Positions 21,357 to 34,226 of a DNA stretch of 64,000 bases are shown piece after piece. Numbering within the stretch: position 1 is the first letter of the stretch; the number at the start of each line of letters is the position of its first letter. The notes under the pieces are model-generated. The model saw only the letters and a program-made list of their open reading frames with translations. It searched no databases and had not been told where the DNA came from. Origin of the DNA: Isoetes taiwanensis (lineage: Eukaryota > Streptophyta > Lycopodiopsida > Isoetales > Isoetaceae); assembly GCA_021234155.1 (NCBI GenBank), contig JAJEKV010000051.1, forward strand, positions 5,646,698-5,710,697, written 5' to 3'. The translations under genes were made by a program, and so were the position numbers.

Positions 21357-23961
21357 GTTGAACAATGGATAATAATGGCTGGATAGAAAAATAAGTCTGC
21401 AAAGGAAAAATTGTTAGTTCGAATATGGTGATACATGGATAAAACCTACAACAATCATATATGCTATTGTCTAGATTGCGGAATCCTCACTTTTCCAACT
21501 ACTGATTGCACACTTGGTTAGTGGTTTTCTTATAGACGTTTGTCTTTGCAGGCCTCCTCTGGCCAAAACCTCTTGCCTTAAGAACTCTGACATAGGAATA
21601 AAACATTTTCTCAACCAAATCATAGGTCAAGATTTTCTCCATGTGGGCATTAAGAATTTTGACTGGAAGCATTATCAAACAGCCAGGAATTTTGTTTGCA
21701 GGGCTTTTGTTGCAATGGATTGCACAGAGCTGCAGAATATAATATGATATTTGTCAATCCGCCAATACACCTTTGTTAGGCCAATGCCAATGTTTTATGC
21801 ATATAGCGTCCCACAGGTTCTCTTCTTCTGATAGGCTCTCCTCTTCTGCTATCTTGCGCCATTTCTCGCTCAAAGTAACCCCATGCCTGTGCAAAATGAA
21901 TCTATTCTTTTCCCCAAGCTTCAAATCTGGGTCAAATTCCAGAAAAGGAACTTGGGGCTCCATGCCCTAATAATTTATTCGCCAATTACTCATAGATTTC
22001 ACTGATCCAATTCCTGCATGGAGCGCTGCCATGTAGCCTTGCCACACTGACAGTAGTTTCTATAAGAAAGCCTGTTGATGTGAGAACAGAACAGAGGCGG
22101 TGAAATCTGGGAGGGATCTTTAAAGAAATCAATTTTTCCTAAGTTGGGCTCTTCAGAATGCCAGAGATAGGATTTATATTTGTGCACCTATAGGTTCAAG
22201 ATAGATTCAAAATAACCGAATCAAGAATTGAAAAAAATCAATGGGCTCTTTTCCCATATTACTGAATCTCAGGAATCTTCTTAATCAACATGGTCGGAGT
22301 TGTTACTGGTCCCTCTGATGCCATTAGTATTCATGCCTCTAAGCCTTTTTTTTCTCAGAAGAACAGGAAGAGCACATCATTATGTTGGCAGACTGAAGTG
22401 GGAGAGTGCATTTATGTTTGGTTTTGTTTGCATTGTGATTGAGTATGGAGCCTGTGCTTGTGCCTACACAAAAACTAAGCATATTTAATAGCCATCCGAG
22501 CTCCAAAGCAAATTCTGTAGACCCCAACGAAATGACAGCAGAATGCAGTTGGCTTTAAGAAAATAGACAATGAACTGTGTTAGATGAGATAGCAATGAAA
22601 ATAGACAATGAACTGTGCATTATAGCATTATTGAGGTTAAGCAAGGACATGTAATAGAGAAATTAACTTGAAATTTTAGGAGGCAAGATTCATGTTGGCC
22701 CAGAAAGCACATCCAGACTGCAAAGGCCAGCTGGAGATTTAGTATTCTGTCTGTTCTCTCATCTTGGTTTCTATTTCTGCCAAAAAAATCAACAGCAGAA
22801 TGAGATCCAACCTGCCAAACAGCCACTCGGATTGCTTTTTCTCTCAAATCATCCTTTCACCATGCCAAAGTCTATCTTCTCTTAGTCTTGGTTAAAATTT
22901 TATGAAGAGCAACCTCAAATCAAGAATTGGGTTTGTCAGATTTCAAGGATGTTTATTTTCCCTGTTTTTTTTGTCAGGGAGTATGGAGAGACGAAAATGG
23001 TCCCCTCCCTTATTTCTTCCTCTTTCCCCGGAAAATTTTTATCGGGACTACTGTCCAAATCGAAGCCTTGCTTTACAATACATAAAATGCTGCCTGTGCT
23101 GCACCGGCATTGGCACAACCCATACAAAATATAGTCCCATATCAGAAATTGTATCCAATGCCTTGATCGGATTTCAGGTAGTCCTCTTGCAAATTCGGCC
23201 ATTTTTTCACTGTTTTGACTATTTTCTATGCTATGACAATCATGGGTCAGCAGATTGGACTCAGATCTCTTAAATGAAAAGCTTGAATCCTGTTTCGCTT
23301 GATAGTCTCAAAGTGGGCTTTTGAATCATAAGAAAACAGGAAATTTCTATATCGTGGGCAGAGATTAAAATAATTGGGCCAATACAGGGAGGGGACACCA
23401 GATGAATGACTCTGTTTGACAGATGCGACGGATTCAGCCTTAATTCTCAGAATCACAATAATAGAAGCTGCAGGCATGCCTTGCAGGAATTCAACCTATG
23501 GGGTTTTTCTGGGTTGTGTCTTATCACAGTCCTTGGCCTGAGAATCATTGTTTTCTCTTCAACTCTAATTACGACTCCTCCAACTGACACAAGATTTTAT
23601 AATTTTGATTCGGCTTGCAAGAAACAAACAGAGATTGTGAGATTTTTGCACATACCTGGCTCATGCGCAAAGCCCAGTCCCTCTTTTTTGAAAATGTTGT
23701 CTAGGAAGTACGTTTGCACGGCAGATTAATGTTGCAAAGCTCTAAGGGCTGCAAATCAAAACTTTGCTCTAAGAATTAATCAGGGCTTCGTTTTGGCAAT
23801 GAGGGCTTCGTTTTGGAGCCTGCAAATTAGTGCTATACTATGCTATTTGCTTATTCCGCATCTAAATTTCAAATCTAACTTAAGGAAAAATTACCTCTTT
23901 GCGCAGGGGATCACAGATGTTGGACGACTTCAAGATCCTCAAATTGCACTTTTAAATAGGA
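21357..23961 (-). other. Captured host exon cluster, unit 2
   Basis: Same content as in unit 1. The F-box-like exon is 21771-21966, 196 nt and open, flanked by an AG acceptor and a GTGTAT donor. It encodes LGEKNRFILHRHGVTLSEKW and then RKIAEEESLSEEENLWDAIC. The piece ending FADEPG has its donor close to 23656. The unit ends at AAATAGGA, cut in the middle of sequence that continues normally in unit 3. Confidence 0.5.
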
Positions 23962-24857
23962 TGTAGCACGACCACGACCCAGTATTCTTGAGCATCCTTG
24001 ACCCTACATACGAGCCACTTCAATACCCACTGTTCTTTCCACACGGAACACCAGGGTGGCATCCACACAATGACCAAAACATGTCTCAGATAGATTGGTA
24101 CCGAACCGGACTACTCCACCTAACCTCGCTTCTAGCAGCTAGGTAGATTGTGCGACGAAAATACCTCGTTGACATGTACCGAGGTCGAAGAGCGCCTCAA
24201 TTATATCGTAAATCGCGGGGCTATCGACGAAACTTCACACAACATGAAGATGACTTTATTGACGGCGGCGATCCCGATGCCCATTACGTAACTCTACCAA
24301 ATCCTTTCGGGCTCCAGGCGATGGTGTGCCGCTCAAGTAGCGGATGCCCCGGCACTTTCGCAAGAGTTAAAGGAAGGCCCAGCTTCTTCATAACTATAAC
24401 AACGAATCCAACGTGGCGAAATAAAACGAAGTTACATCCTGGCCAAAACGCATCGACAACCCCACGGTTGTCGTTCGAAGCATGCCACGAAAGAGTCCAA
24501 TATACAAAGAACATCATTCAAAATATCTCCGGACCCATATCGTACATGATGCACGTCATCGAATTTCAACAGAGGGGATTACCCCACGCACACATGGTCG
24601 TAAAGACAGAACATGAGATTCCGATAGACATGATCGATAGTTTAATCTCTGCAGAACTACCAGAAGACCCCGTACTAAGAGCACAAGTCGAGAAATACAT
24701 GATTCATAGACATACAAAATGCTGCCTCAAACAAAACAATCGATGCTGCTACAAGTACCCAAGGCCAATAAACCCAACAACATACATCGATGAAAAGGGA
24801 TACGTACAATATAGACGACGAACCGAAAAGCGTAAACGTAAATGTCGTCCCATATTA
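23962..24857 (+). pseudogene. Inverted Helitron Rep fragment, unit 3
   Basis: Second copy of the inverted Rep piece, better preserved than in unit 2. From about 24150 a plus-strand frame stays open through the Rep motifs EDDFIDGGDPDAHY, VKGRPSFFITITTNPTW, EFQQRGLPHAHMVV (HUH histidines) and CCYKYPRPINPTTYIDEKGY. It then runs across the junction into antisense of the N-terminal exons, giving a 261-codon chimeric frame (24150-24935). It lacks the catalytic tyrosines. Confidence 0.85.
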
Positions 24858-26352
24858 CCGTCGACACCAAGAGCAGTAAAACAAAATAAGTTGTTCACAA
24901 TGCGTGAATTGTCAGAAAATTTGGGCATTGAATAAAGTTCTTCCAAGTTTCGGGGGAGAGGCTCAAGGGGCGGAAGTAAACGACGTCCATTGTTGCAACA
25001 GAACGATACATTTTCGGAGTCGAGCAAGTCAATGTGACATATGCCACATTTTCCTGCCCATTTCAACGGTTCATGTCCTGCAGGTTTCATGTCTCGTTGC
25101 ATCATGGCAATGCGCTTTTGCCAGTGTCGACTCGCTGTGTTACAATTTGTTATTTCAAGATTGGTGACTACTGTATTTTTATCACTTTGTTCCATGGAGG
25201 TTATATTCGATATAACCTCCATGGAACGATCTACTGAGCATGGCGGTGTTCGATCTGCGTTTAAGGTGGCAATGTTTTTTAGTCTCTTTCGAGCTTGATA
25301 TTCTCGCTGATACTTTCGACGACTGAGGATTTTGTTTACGTCACTCTCAGGAAGGCCTTCTAGATCAGCTGGAGATAGCCTATTAAAGATACGATGAGGG
25401 TGATATCAATGGAAAAAGATAAGATTCATTATATAATCTACATATGATTCAGGTAGATAGTCTTAGTAGGTCGTAAAAATCGAGATCAAGTGCTTTTACT
25501 AAACGACATGATACATAGAAAATAAAAGATTAACTATGACATCATCAATAAATGAATATAACGAACTTATTCTAAGTATAACTAATTCACTACTCTTATA
25601 GATATAAAAATTCATATAGCGTTTGTACTCACCTTGGACGCCCTCTCTTTTTTATGTCTGATGATCCCTGGTTACGTTCTTGTCCCATGTTAGGATCATA
25701 GAATGCTTCAATTCTGTAAATTGTATTCAAACATATAGTTAGAATACATTAGTGGATTACAAAGCATTAAAATTTATAATTTGTACCTGGAGGCTTCAAT
25801 GTCTCTATCCATAGAGATCTGTTGCTCTTCGGTTTTTATAGTAGCAGCTTTCAATTTTTTTCGGGCTTGAAATTCTCGGTCGTATTTTCGACGATTGACA
25901 ATTTTATTCATTTCATCGTTGGGGAGCGCTTCTAAATTAGCTAGAGACAGCCTATCAAAGATATGATGCAAAAGGCGTTAATTAAATGTACTAAGATTGA
26001 TTATAGACAGGCCAATAAAAAAACAACATAGAATGCAAGGAAATAGTCATGAAGATGACAAACAATAAGATATAACGTTTGAACTTACCTTGGACGTCCT
26101 CTTTTTTTTGTCCTTGTTTGATCTTCTTCTTGATTTGTTCCCATGTCTCCTTCATTCGATCCATGCTTTGTATTTTCACATCTTGTATATAACAGGTTTA
26201 CATCATGCTGGTGGTATTGATTAATAAATGGTGCATGCAAAAGGATCTTAGTAAATCTCTATTGATTTATGAAATCTTTAATATATGTTTACAAATAGAT
26301 TTCTAACCTTATCTTCTACATCTGTATTTGCTTGTAAATTGCTTGTCGACAT
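24858..26352 (-). CDS. RepHel N-terminal exons, unit 3 (open but truncated)
   Basis: Exons 26308-26352, 26089-26258, 25787-25951, 25633-25713 and 24858-25379 have the same lengths and phases as in unit 2, and here the frame stays open to the inverted junction. After the doubled AT-hook/RRKY module come SMEVISNITSMEQ (the hairpin), MMQRDMKPAGHEPLKWAGK, CGICHIDLLD and CCNNGRRLLPPLEPLPRNLE, the Cys-rich finger that precedes Rep in plant Helitrons, then NNLFCFTALGVDG. Past GVDG it runs into antisense of the inverted Rep piece and ends near 24749. It could yield a DNA-binding fragment without nuclease or helicase; expression is unknown. Confidence 0.75.
25189..25227. repeat. Perfect 18-bp-stem hairpin inside RepHel, unit 3
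   Basis: Third identical copy of the hairpin (see 15189-15227). Confidence 0.95.
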
Positions 26353-28953
26353 GTTGAACAATGGATAATAATGGCTGGATAGAAAAATAAGTCTGCAAAG
26401 GAAAAATTGTTAGTTCGAATATGGTGATACATGGATAAAACCTACAACAATCATATATGCTATTGTCTAGATTGCGGAATCCTCACTTTTCCAACTACTG
26501 ATTGCACACTTGGTTAGTGGTTTTCTTATAGACGCGTTTGTCTTTGGGCCTCCTCCGCCAAAACCTCTTGCCTTAAGAACTCTGACATAGGAATAAAACA
26601 TTTTCTCAACCAAATCATAGGTCAAGATTTTCTCCATGTGGGCATTAAGAATTTTGACTGGAAGCATTATCAAACAGCCAGGAATTTTGTTTGCAGGGCT
26701 TTTGTTGCAATGGATTGCACAGAGCTGCAGAATATAATATGATATTTGTCAATCTGGCCAATACACCTTTGTTAGGCCAATGCCAATGTTTTATGCATAT
26801 AGCGTCCCACAGGTTCTCTTCTTCTGATAGGCTCTCCTCTTCTGCTATCTTGCGCCATTTCTCGCTCAAAGTAACCCCATGCCTGTGCAAAATGAATCTA
26901 TTCTTTTCCCCAAGCTTCAAATCTGGGTCAAATTCCAGAAAAGGAACTTGGGGCTCCATGCCCTAATAATTTATTCGCCAATTACTCATAGATTTCACTG
27001 ATCCAATTCCTGCATGGAGCGCTGCCATGTAGCCTTGCCACACTGACAGTAGTTTCTATAAGAAAGCCTGTTGATGTGAGAACAGAACAGAGGCGGTGAA
27101 ATCTGGGAGGGATCTTTAAAGAAATCAATTTTTCCTAAGTTGGGCTCTTCAGAATGCCAGAGATAGGATTTATATTTGTGCACCTATAGGTTCAAGATAG
27201 ATTCAAAATAACCGAATCAAGAATTGAAAAAAATCAATGGGCTCTTTTCCCATATTATGAATCTCAGGAATCTTCTTAATCAACATGGTCGGAGTTGTTA
27301 CTGGTCCCTCTGATGCCATTAGTATTCATGCCTCTAAGCCTTTTTTTTCTCAGAAGAACAGGAAGAGCACATCATTATGTTGGCAGACTGAAGTGGGAGA
27401 GTGCATTTATGTTTGGTTTTGTTTGCATTGTGATTGAGTATGGAGCCTGTGCTTGTGCCTACACAAAAACTAAGCATATTTAATAGCCATCCGAGCTCCA
27501 AAGCAAATTCTCAGAGACCCTAAACGAAAATGACAAAGTAGAATGCAGTTGGCTTTAAGAAAATAGACAATGAACTGTGTTAGATGAGATAGCAATGAAA
27601 ATAGACAATGAACTGTGCATTATAGCATTATTGAGGTTAAGCAAGGACATGTAATAGAGAAATTAACTTGAAATTTTAGGAGGCAAGATTCATGTTGGCC
27701 CAGAAAGCACATCCGTTCGCAAAGGCCAGCGGAGATTTAGTATTCTGCCCGTTCTCTCATCTTGGTTTCTATTTCTGCCAAAAAAATCAACAGCAATGAG
27801 AATGAGATCCAACACACCAAATGTACCCACTCGGATTGCTTTTTCTCTCAAATCATCCTTTCACCATGCCAAAGTCTATCTTCTCTTAGTCTTGGTTAAA
27901 ATTTTATGAAGAGCAACCTCAAATCAAGAATTGGGTTTGTCAGATTTCAAGGATGTTTATTTTCCCTGTTTTTTTTGTCAGGGAGTATGGAGAGACGAAA
28001 ATGGTCCCTCCCTTATTTCTTCCTCTCTCCCCGAAAAAATTTTATCTGGACTCATCATTCAAATCGAAGCCTTGCTTTTACAATACATAAAATGTTTGCC
28101 TTTTTGCAGACCGGCATTGGCACAACCCATACAAAATATAGTCCCATATCGAAAATTGTATCCAATGCCTTGATCGGATTTCGTAGTCCTCTTGCAAATT
28201 CGCCATTTTTTCACCGTTTTGACTATTTTCTATGCTATGACAATCATGCGAAGCATTGGACTCGATCTCTTAAATGAAAAGCTTGAATCATGTTTTGCTT
28301 GATAGTCTCAAAGTGGGCCTTTGAATCATAAGAAAACAGAAATTTCTATATCGTGGGCGAGATTAAAATAATTGGCCCAATACGGGAGGGGACACTGGAT
28401 GAATGACTGTTTGATGATCACGGCGATTCAGCCTTAATTCTCGAATCACAATAATAGAAGCTGCAGGCATGCCTTGCGTGAATTCAACCTATGGGGTTTT
28501 TCTCTTTGTGTCTTATCACAGTCCTTGGCCTGAGAATCATTGTTTTTTCTTCAACTCTAATTACGACTCCTCCAACTGACACAAGATTTTATAATTTTGA
28601 TTCGGCTTGCAAGAAACAAACAGAGATTGTGAGATTTTTGCACATACCTGGCTCATCCGCAAAGTCCAGCTCCTCTTTTTTGAAAATGTTGTCTAGGAAG
28701 TACGTTTGCACGGCAGATTAATGTTGCAAAGCTCTAAGGGCTGCAAATCAAAACTTTGCTCTAAGAATTAATCAGGGCTTCGTTTTGGCAATGAGGGCTT
28801 CGCTTTGGAGCCTGCAAATTAGTGCTATACTATGCTATTTGCTTATTCCGCATCTAAATTTCAAATTTAACTTAAGGAAAAATTACCTCTTTGTGCAGGG
28901 GATCACAGATGTTGGACGACTTCAAGATCCTCAAATTGCACTTTTAAATAGGA
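26353..28953 (-). other. Captured host exon cluster, unit 3
   Basis: The F-box-like exon is 26767-26962 (196 nt, open). The stretch 27500-28500 differs from units 1 and 2 in many short clusters, most at CAG/CTG sites, while flanking sequence is identical. At 28945-28960 the sequence runs through the point where units 1 and 2 are cut (AAATAGGAGACTGC), showing that this is the original right-hand flank. Confidence 0.5.
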
Positions 28954-29640
28954 GACTGCACTCTGAACTTTCATGGAGTCAGGCCCTGAATTGCAATTAA
29001 GCTCTAACCTAAGTTTGAAATCAACTTTAGGGAGAAATTACCTCTTTGCGCAGGGGTTCACAGATGCTGGACGGCTTTGACAGCAAGCTCTTCAAGGTAT
29101 TGAATCACTGTATTTTTGGCAAGAAGAAGGTGGGCCAAATTTTCGGAATCTGCTTTTTCTTTAAGTTCACAGATTCAAAATTTAGATTCAAGATACAGGA
29201 ATTAAAAAGTCTATTTATTGCCAAAGACTCAAGGCCCGATGCATCAAAAATTGATTCTACAAACTGTCTTTCAACTGTTTGTGTTTTTGGTAGGGCTCTT
29301 TGCACGAGAGGCTCCAGCGAGCTTCATAACTGTGCTCGGCGAGAAGTTGCAAGAATCAAAGTGGCCAGAGGCATTTTTTGCCTAAATTTTTACAGAAACC
29401 CTGCCGGAGTTCCCCTCGATGTGTTAAGTGTCAGCAAATGCATGTGTAGCAGGGGTTAACTAATGCGTACCAGACAATTTCTACATTAAAGCTTGAAATT
29501 ACAAAAAAACCATAAAAATTACCTCGTTCAAGGAGACACCGGTATTGCCAAACGGGGGCGATTTTAGCGTAGGCTTCAAGGCCCTTTGATTGCCGCAGGA
29601 GGATGGGAGGCTTTGGGAGGCAGAGGCATACGTGGTGAGT
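28870..29640 (-). pseudogene. Further exon-like pieces right of the array
   Basis: Three minus-strand donor sites follow the same pattern: AAAGAG-GTAATT at 28888 and at about 29040, and AACGAG-GTAATT at about 29520. The first two adjoin similar sequence (LKSSNICDPLHKE against LSKPSSICEPLRKE), suggesting a duplicated exon. The third adjoins ASASQSLPSSCGNQRALKPT. I read these as leading exons of the gene captured in the array, but I do not recognise the protein. Confidence 0.3.
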
Positions 29641-32498
29641 AACAATCGGAAAAAAATTCAGTTTCTAAAAACACATATTATTTTAAGTGCCGGGAAGATA
29701 TAGATATTGATAATTCTAGTAATCTTATATATAGGAAGAATATAGGAAGACAAGTTTTTGTACTATCAATGGGTCTACGAACTATGGTCCATGAACATCT
29801 GGGAACAAAATCCAGGCTTAAATATATCAAGGTCTAAAGTCAAGCGTCAAGAATTAGGTTAGAAGAAGTCAAATCGAATTCAATTGAGTTGCACTATGAC
29901 CTCATAATATACACACCACAGTCAAGATATCTTTGATAGTTATTAAAAGACGTAACAAATATAGTTATTCACTAACAGCTTGGTTGGCAATGGGGCACAA
30001 CCACACACCAGATTACCTCTTAAGTTCAAGCAAGAAAGCTTTTAAAAAGAATTTTAGGCTCATTCATCTCTAATATCCGCTTCGATATTCTCACCCTAAA
30101 ACTAACAATGTAATGGTACAAAGCTAAAGGACTAACGTTAGCCAAAAAAGAACATCTTATAAGGCATTGTTCAGAAAAATCACTAGATAGCCAATCTTGG
30201 ACTCTATATGCCCAAAGGCATAGCTCAATCATGGTCCAAAGACGCCTTCTCCAATCACATTATAAGATCTAAATTTGTTTGTAGCCTTGTCTAGCTCAGC
30301 ATATGTAAAAAAGCCAAGCAGAACCTACCTTGTCACACAGCTGGATGCAAATTGGTGACGTTGAACTAGTAACACTAGCTCACTATTGTTTATTAAAACT
30401 TCTTGGCAAAGAGTCGAGTTAAATTTGAATTTAAAGTAAAAGGGAATGGCCATGCCGAGACCGCCCAGAGTTGCACTATGTAACACGCTAGCCCTAGAAT
30501 GGCTATGTCAAGTCCGCCCAGAGTTCCACTTAAGCAGAGCAACCTAGAGTTTATCCCGTCAATTAAATGATGTACAATTCCCACTGGAAATACGACCCCA
30601 CTATGCAGGGATGGTCATAAATTTTTGAAAGATCACGTGTCTCATCCCCTACAAATGTTGCTTTCTGGCATATAGAAAGAAGATGCATTCCGGCATATAG
30701 AAGGAAGACCAAAATAATTTGAGTTAATCACATTTACGCACTACTAGTAGTAATTTGAGAATAAATGTGTATTTCAATTACTTGATGCGTTGATGTCATT
30801 CATTATTATTTCTAGCTTGAAGATACGATAACTATTCATGCAAAATGGATATTATTACATTGGATTAGACCATGAGATGTACGCTAAGGAAAGTTGTAAT
30901 ATTCCAAGACTTGCTTCGTCCAACTGCAATAAATTGTAAGTCTAGATGAAATTCTAGAATGTACCGAAACTTTTAAGCCATCATGCATCAAATTAGTGAG
31001 ACTATGTCCCATTTAAACCAGTACATTGATTCCATAATATTATTGAATCTGTTGTTTCTGCCTTAGACTGAGCTGATTGTGGAACAAAGACATGGAACAT
31101 ATGTCCTTCAAAGTCATGGGTTCTACTAGCAAGAACAATATGACTATGTTGTTTGAATGTGCTTAAGGCATTGGTACACAAAGAAATAGGCTATTGCAGT
31201 CGTATATATCTGCTTGGTGTGAGTACTGACATTGCAAGTCAACATCTGTTTCGTGGGCTATATTAATGTAATGGAGTCATTGCATTGTGTTCACTAGTTT
31301 GTTCTAACTTCATGCAAATGTGTTTGACATTGGTACACATGTTATAATGTCGTACATAATTTCCTAAAATCCTAAAATGCAAAATGAGGAGCAACGCGAA
31401 GCCTTTTTGCGACAACAAATCACATCTTTATAAAGCATCTCCTCAAGAAAATATGTCAACCTTGAACTTTAACCAAACATTTCTTCTGGAATGTCCATAG
31501 AATGAAAAGCCATCCTACTTTGTGCATTCATTCAGTGCGGCCAAGAGCTTGAATAAAGTATAAATTTAGATCTCATTCTCATATACAGATTTGCTACTTG
31601 TTTCTTGTATCTCTGCCAGTGCTGCAACAGCATTTGCTACAACCATTGGATTGCTTCATGGCATTGCTTGAGACAGAATGCTAGCCCACGAGTGTCGACC
31701 TTCAAAATGGAGAAAGGAAAATGCATATAAATGTTTGGGTCAATCCAAAAACCAAATTCAAACAGTCTTATGCTCGGCATGGCATAAAGCGTTTGCATTA
31801 TGCCTGTCTGCTACAGAGGCACAAGCAACAAAAATAAAAAATCTATTCTGCAGTTGCGAGCATCACATATGAGCTTAAATTCCCATTCTTTCATCAAGCT
31901 GCTAACCACTTCATGCAAAATGCTTTTGACACAGAAATAATAATAATAATAAACAAAACAAATGCAAGGATTTTCCATTGGGTTTTCGATTCAGGCATTT
32001 GCAAGGAGTAATCAACTAGGTTTCCAGATTGTAAGACATAATTTTCCAGCTGGCTTTTAATAAAACTGAAAGAATCTATAAATAAATGCTCATTGATTCA
32101 GATATCCGAAGTAAAGAACAAAGAAATTGCCCCTAGATCGATGCACTTTCTTAAGAAAAGAAAAATGAATAGACATATAGAGCATGCAGAACACATGAAG
32201 AGATTATGAAATGCATTCAGTACACCTTTATGAAAACAAAAAATGAGTAACTAACCTGTTACATATTTGAACACTGCCCTGCCATGTATCATACCAGCAA
32301 CCAGAAATAGCATCCATATAATATCAAATCACCTAACCTGACCGCACTGCCCATAACATGTCTTTGCTGCAACCACAATAATTGTTTTATCTTCCCTGGA
32401 TCCAAGCGCATCTTGCACGTGCATGTACCTGCAATAAGCAAGCAAGAAGTTTCAAATTTAAGTAATGCAAGAAAACAAATAGACAAATTAAAGAGATG
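29641..32498. other. No gene recognised
   Basis: About 2.9 kb of AT-rich DNA. Open frames are short and of non-coding composition. An (ATA)n-like run lies at 31938-31952. The left end of the Helitron that starts at 34855 should fall in or beyond this region, but I could not find a hairpin followed by CTRR. Confidence 0.5.
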
Positions 32499-34090
32499 TT
32501 ATTGGATGCAGTTTCTAAACACATCTCGCAATGAACAAACAACTTTAACATCAAACCCACAAGCCTCTTGGATCATTGGCTTTCCAATCTCACCTTCAAT
32601 GCCAACCACCATATTAATACCAGACATCTGTTTCGAAAAAACAAACAATTTGGGAAGCAGCCTCGGCTGATCTCAAACCATTCATTTATCAGACCTCAGC
32701 ATTGAGAACATCTAAATGAACTGCACCACCATCACCCTTGTCGTCGCCACGCCATTCAAACTTATTGGACAACTGAAGACGTTCAAGGTCTAACTGCATA
32801 AATCTGGTCTGAAAATTTTAGTTGGAAGCGCAACAGCCTACTACACTTACGTTCTCATGAATTGCTTAGATTCATCCACGTGTATTCACCCATGTAGAGA
32901 CATACATACCTAACACAGTTAGCATAAGAAAGCAAATGCTGACACATTTGCTCAAATGCAAAGCTTCTAGGAAGCCACAATATTTGTATTTTCACCACAT
33001 GTTTGATTATTCAACGGACACATGTTTGTATCTTTAGCTTCCTTTATATTTCTTACTCGAAACAATCATCAGAACCAAAAAGGGAAGTATTGTTTTGCAA
33101 TTAGGGGCTCTAGTTTATTTAATCCTATGGTAACACATATGGTAACACAATAGGATGCAATACATATCATTGTTTCTTTAGTACACATTAACCAAACAAC
33201 GAATGGACATCTATATTGATGAGATCTAGACAGTTTGACAGCTCATAAATGCAAGGATTACTTACTCCCGACTATCAGAACAACGAGGCATAATTATTGT
33301 CGGTGCGTCCATGGATAAGTCAAGCTTGAGGGCAGCAGAACCTTCTAAATCAGTTTGCTGTATAAGATGCTCCAGTCCTCCTACCTTATCCACTACTGTA
33401 ATAACATGTTGGGACTGATATACAACGAAATAAACAATGAAATAAACATTGCCTCTAGATTAAAAGCACAAAATTACTTACCGAGATATCATGCATATTC
33501 TGGCCCCAGTTAGTTACATCTGAATTTGAAAAATCGATGTCCATGAGATATGATAGAAAATTGACATAGCCACGTCGTTCCGTTGAAAAGATATAGGATA
33601 ATTTGCGGAAAAAGAAGAACTGATCCGACATTTTCTTTTGCCGACATTCCTTTTGCAACAAAGTGACAGTTCTGTATAAGTAAAGCAAAAACCTCAAAAT
33701 TAGAAGTATCAAAGATGGCCCTAGCAAGACTGTGAAATGCAAAAGATATACAGGCAGATCCATGTAACAAGCTCCAAGAAATTAAACGCACCTGTTGTAG
33801 ATTAACTTGTAGCCAAGCCGGATAGGAAACTTAAAGGTTTGCTTCAAAATCTCACCTCCAGCTCTAAGAATAACCTGCAAATCGTAAATCTTCAAATTTA
33901 TGAGAAAAAGATGCAACTAGCTTTATTTGCCATATCTGCCAAGCTTTAAAAAGGGGATACGAAAAAAACCTGACTAGTTACGCTCCAACAATCCATGAGT
34001 CTTTTCAAAATTTCCAGCTTCTTTACACAGAATGAATTCCTTGCTTCTTTGATAAACAATTTTGGCATAAGAGCCACGTCGAATCCAGGT
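32499..34090 (-). pseudogene. VPS13-type lipid-transfer protein fragment, six exons
   Basis: Six minus-strand exons join in frame: 33970-34090, 33792-33874, 33482-33671, 33266-33414, 32695-32803 and 32499-32627. Phases match at every junction. Recognisable blocks include SAALKLDLSMDAPTIIMPR, FMQLDLERLQLSNKFEWRG, GGAVHLDVLNAE, MSGINMVVGIEGEIGKPMI and SLRDVF, which in plant VPS13 proteins lie in the N-terminal third. VPS13 is a very large bridge protein that moves lipids between membranes at contact sites. Here the last exon runs into TAA with no donor, and I find neither the protein's start nor its remaining domains, so this is a fragment of a few hundred residues. The open frame suggests recent capture or selection; a piece of a resident gene is the alternative. 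Confidence 0.75.
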
Positions 34091-34226
34091 CTGGTCGCTC
34101 AGCAACAGGTCAAAATCTATCTTTTCCCTAGCACTCGAAGACACGAATATATCTGCATCATAATGGAGACCAATCGCAGCTCTTTAAGCAGAGCATCATA
34201 ACACCAGAGTTTCAATCTCAGCTAAC

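Larger units (their letters stand above)
14864..28953. repeat. Tandem array of about 5-kb Helitron-derived units
   Basis: Three units follow head to tail: 14864-18967 (4104 bp, lacking the inverted Rep piece), 18968-23961 (4994 bp) and 23962-28953 (4992 bp). Each contains the five N-terminal exons of the RepHel gene on the minus strand and, to their right, captured exon-like sequence; units 2 and 3 begin with about 0.9 kb of Rep in plus orientation. Long stretches are base-for-base identical, so the amplification is recent or the assembly has expanded one locus. The third unit runs on into unique flanking DNA at 28954. Confidence 0.9.
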
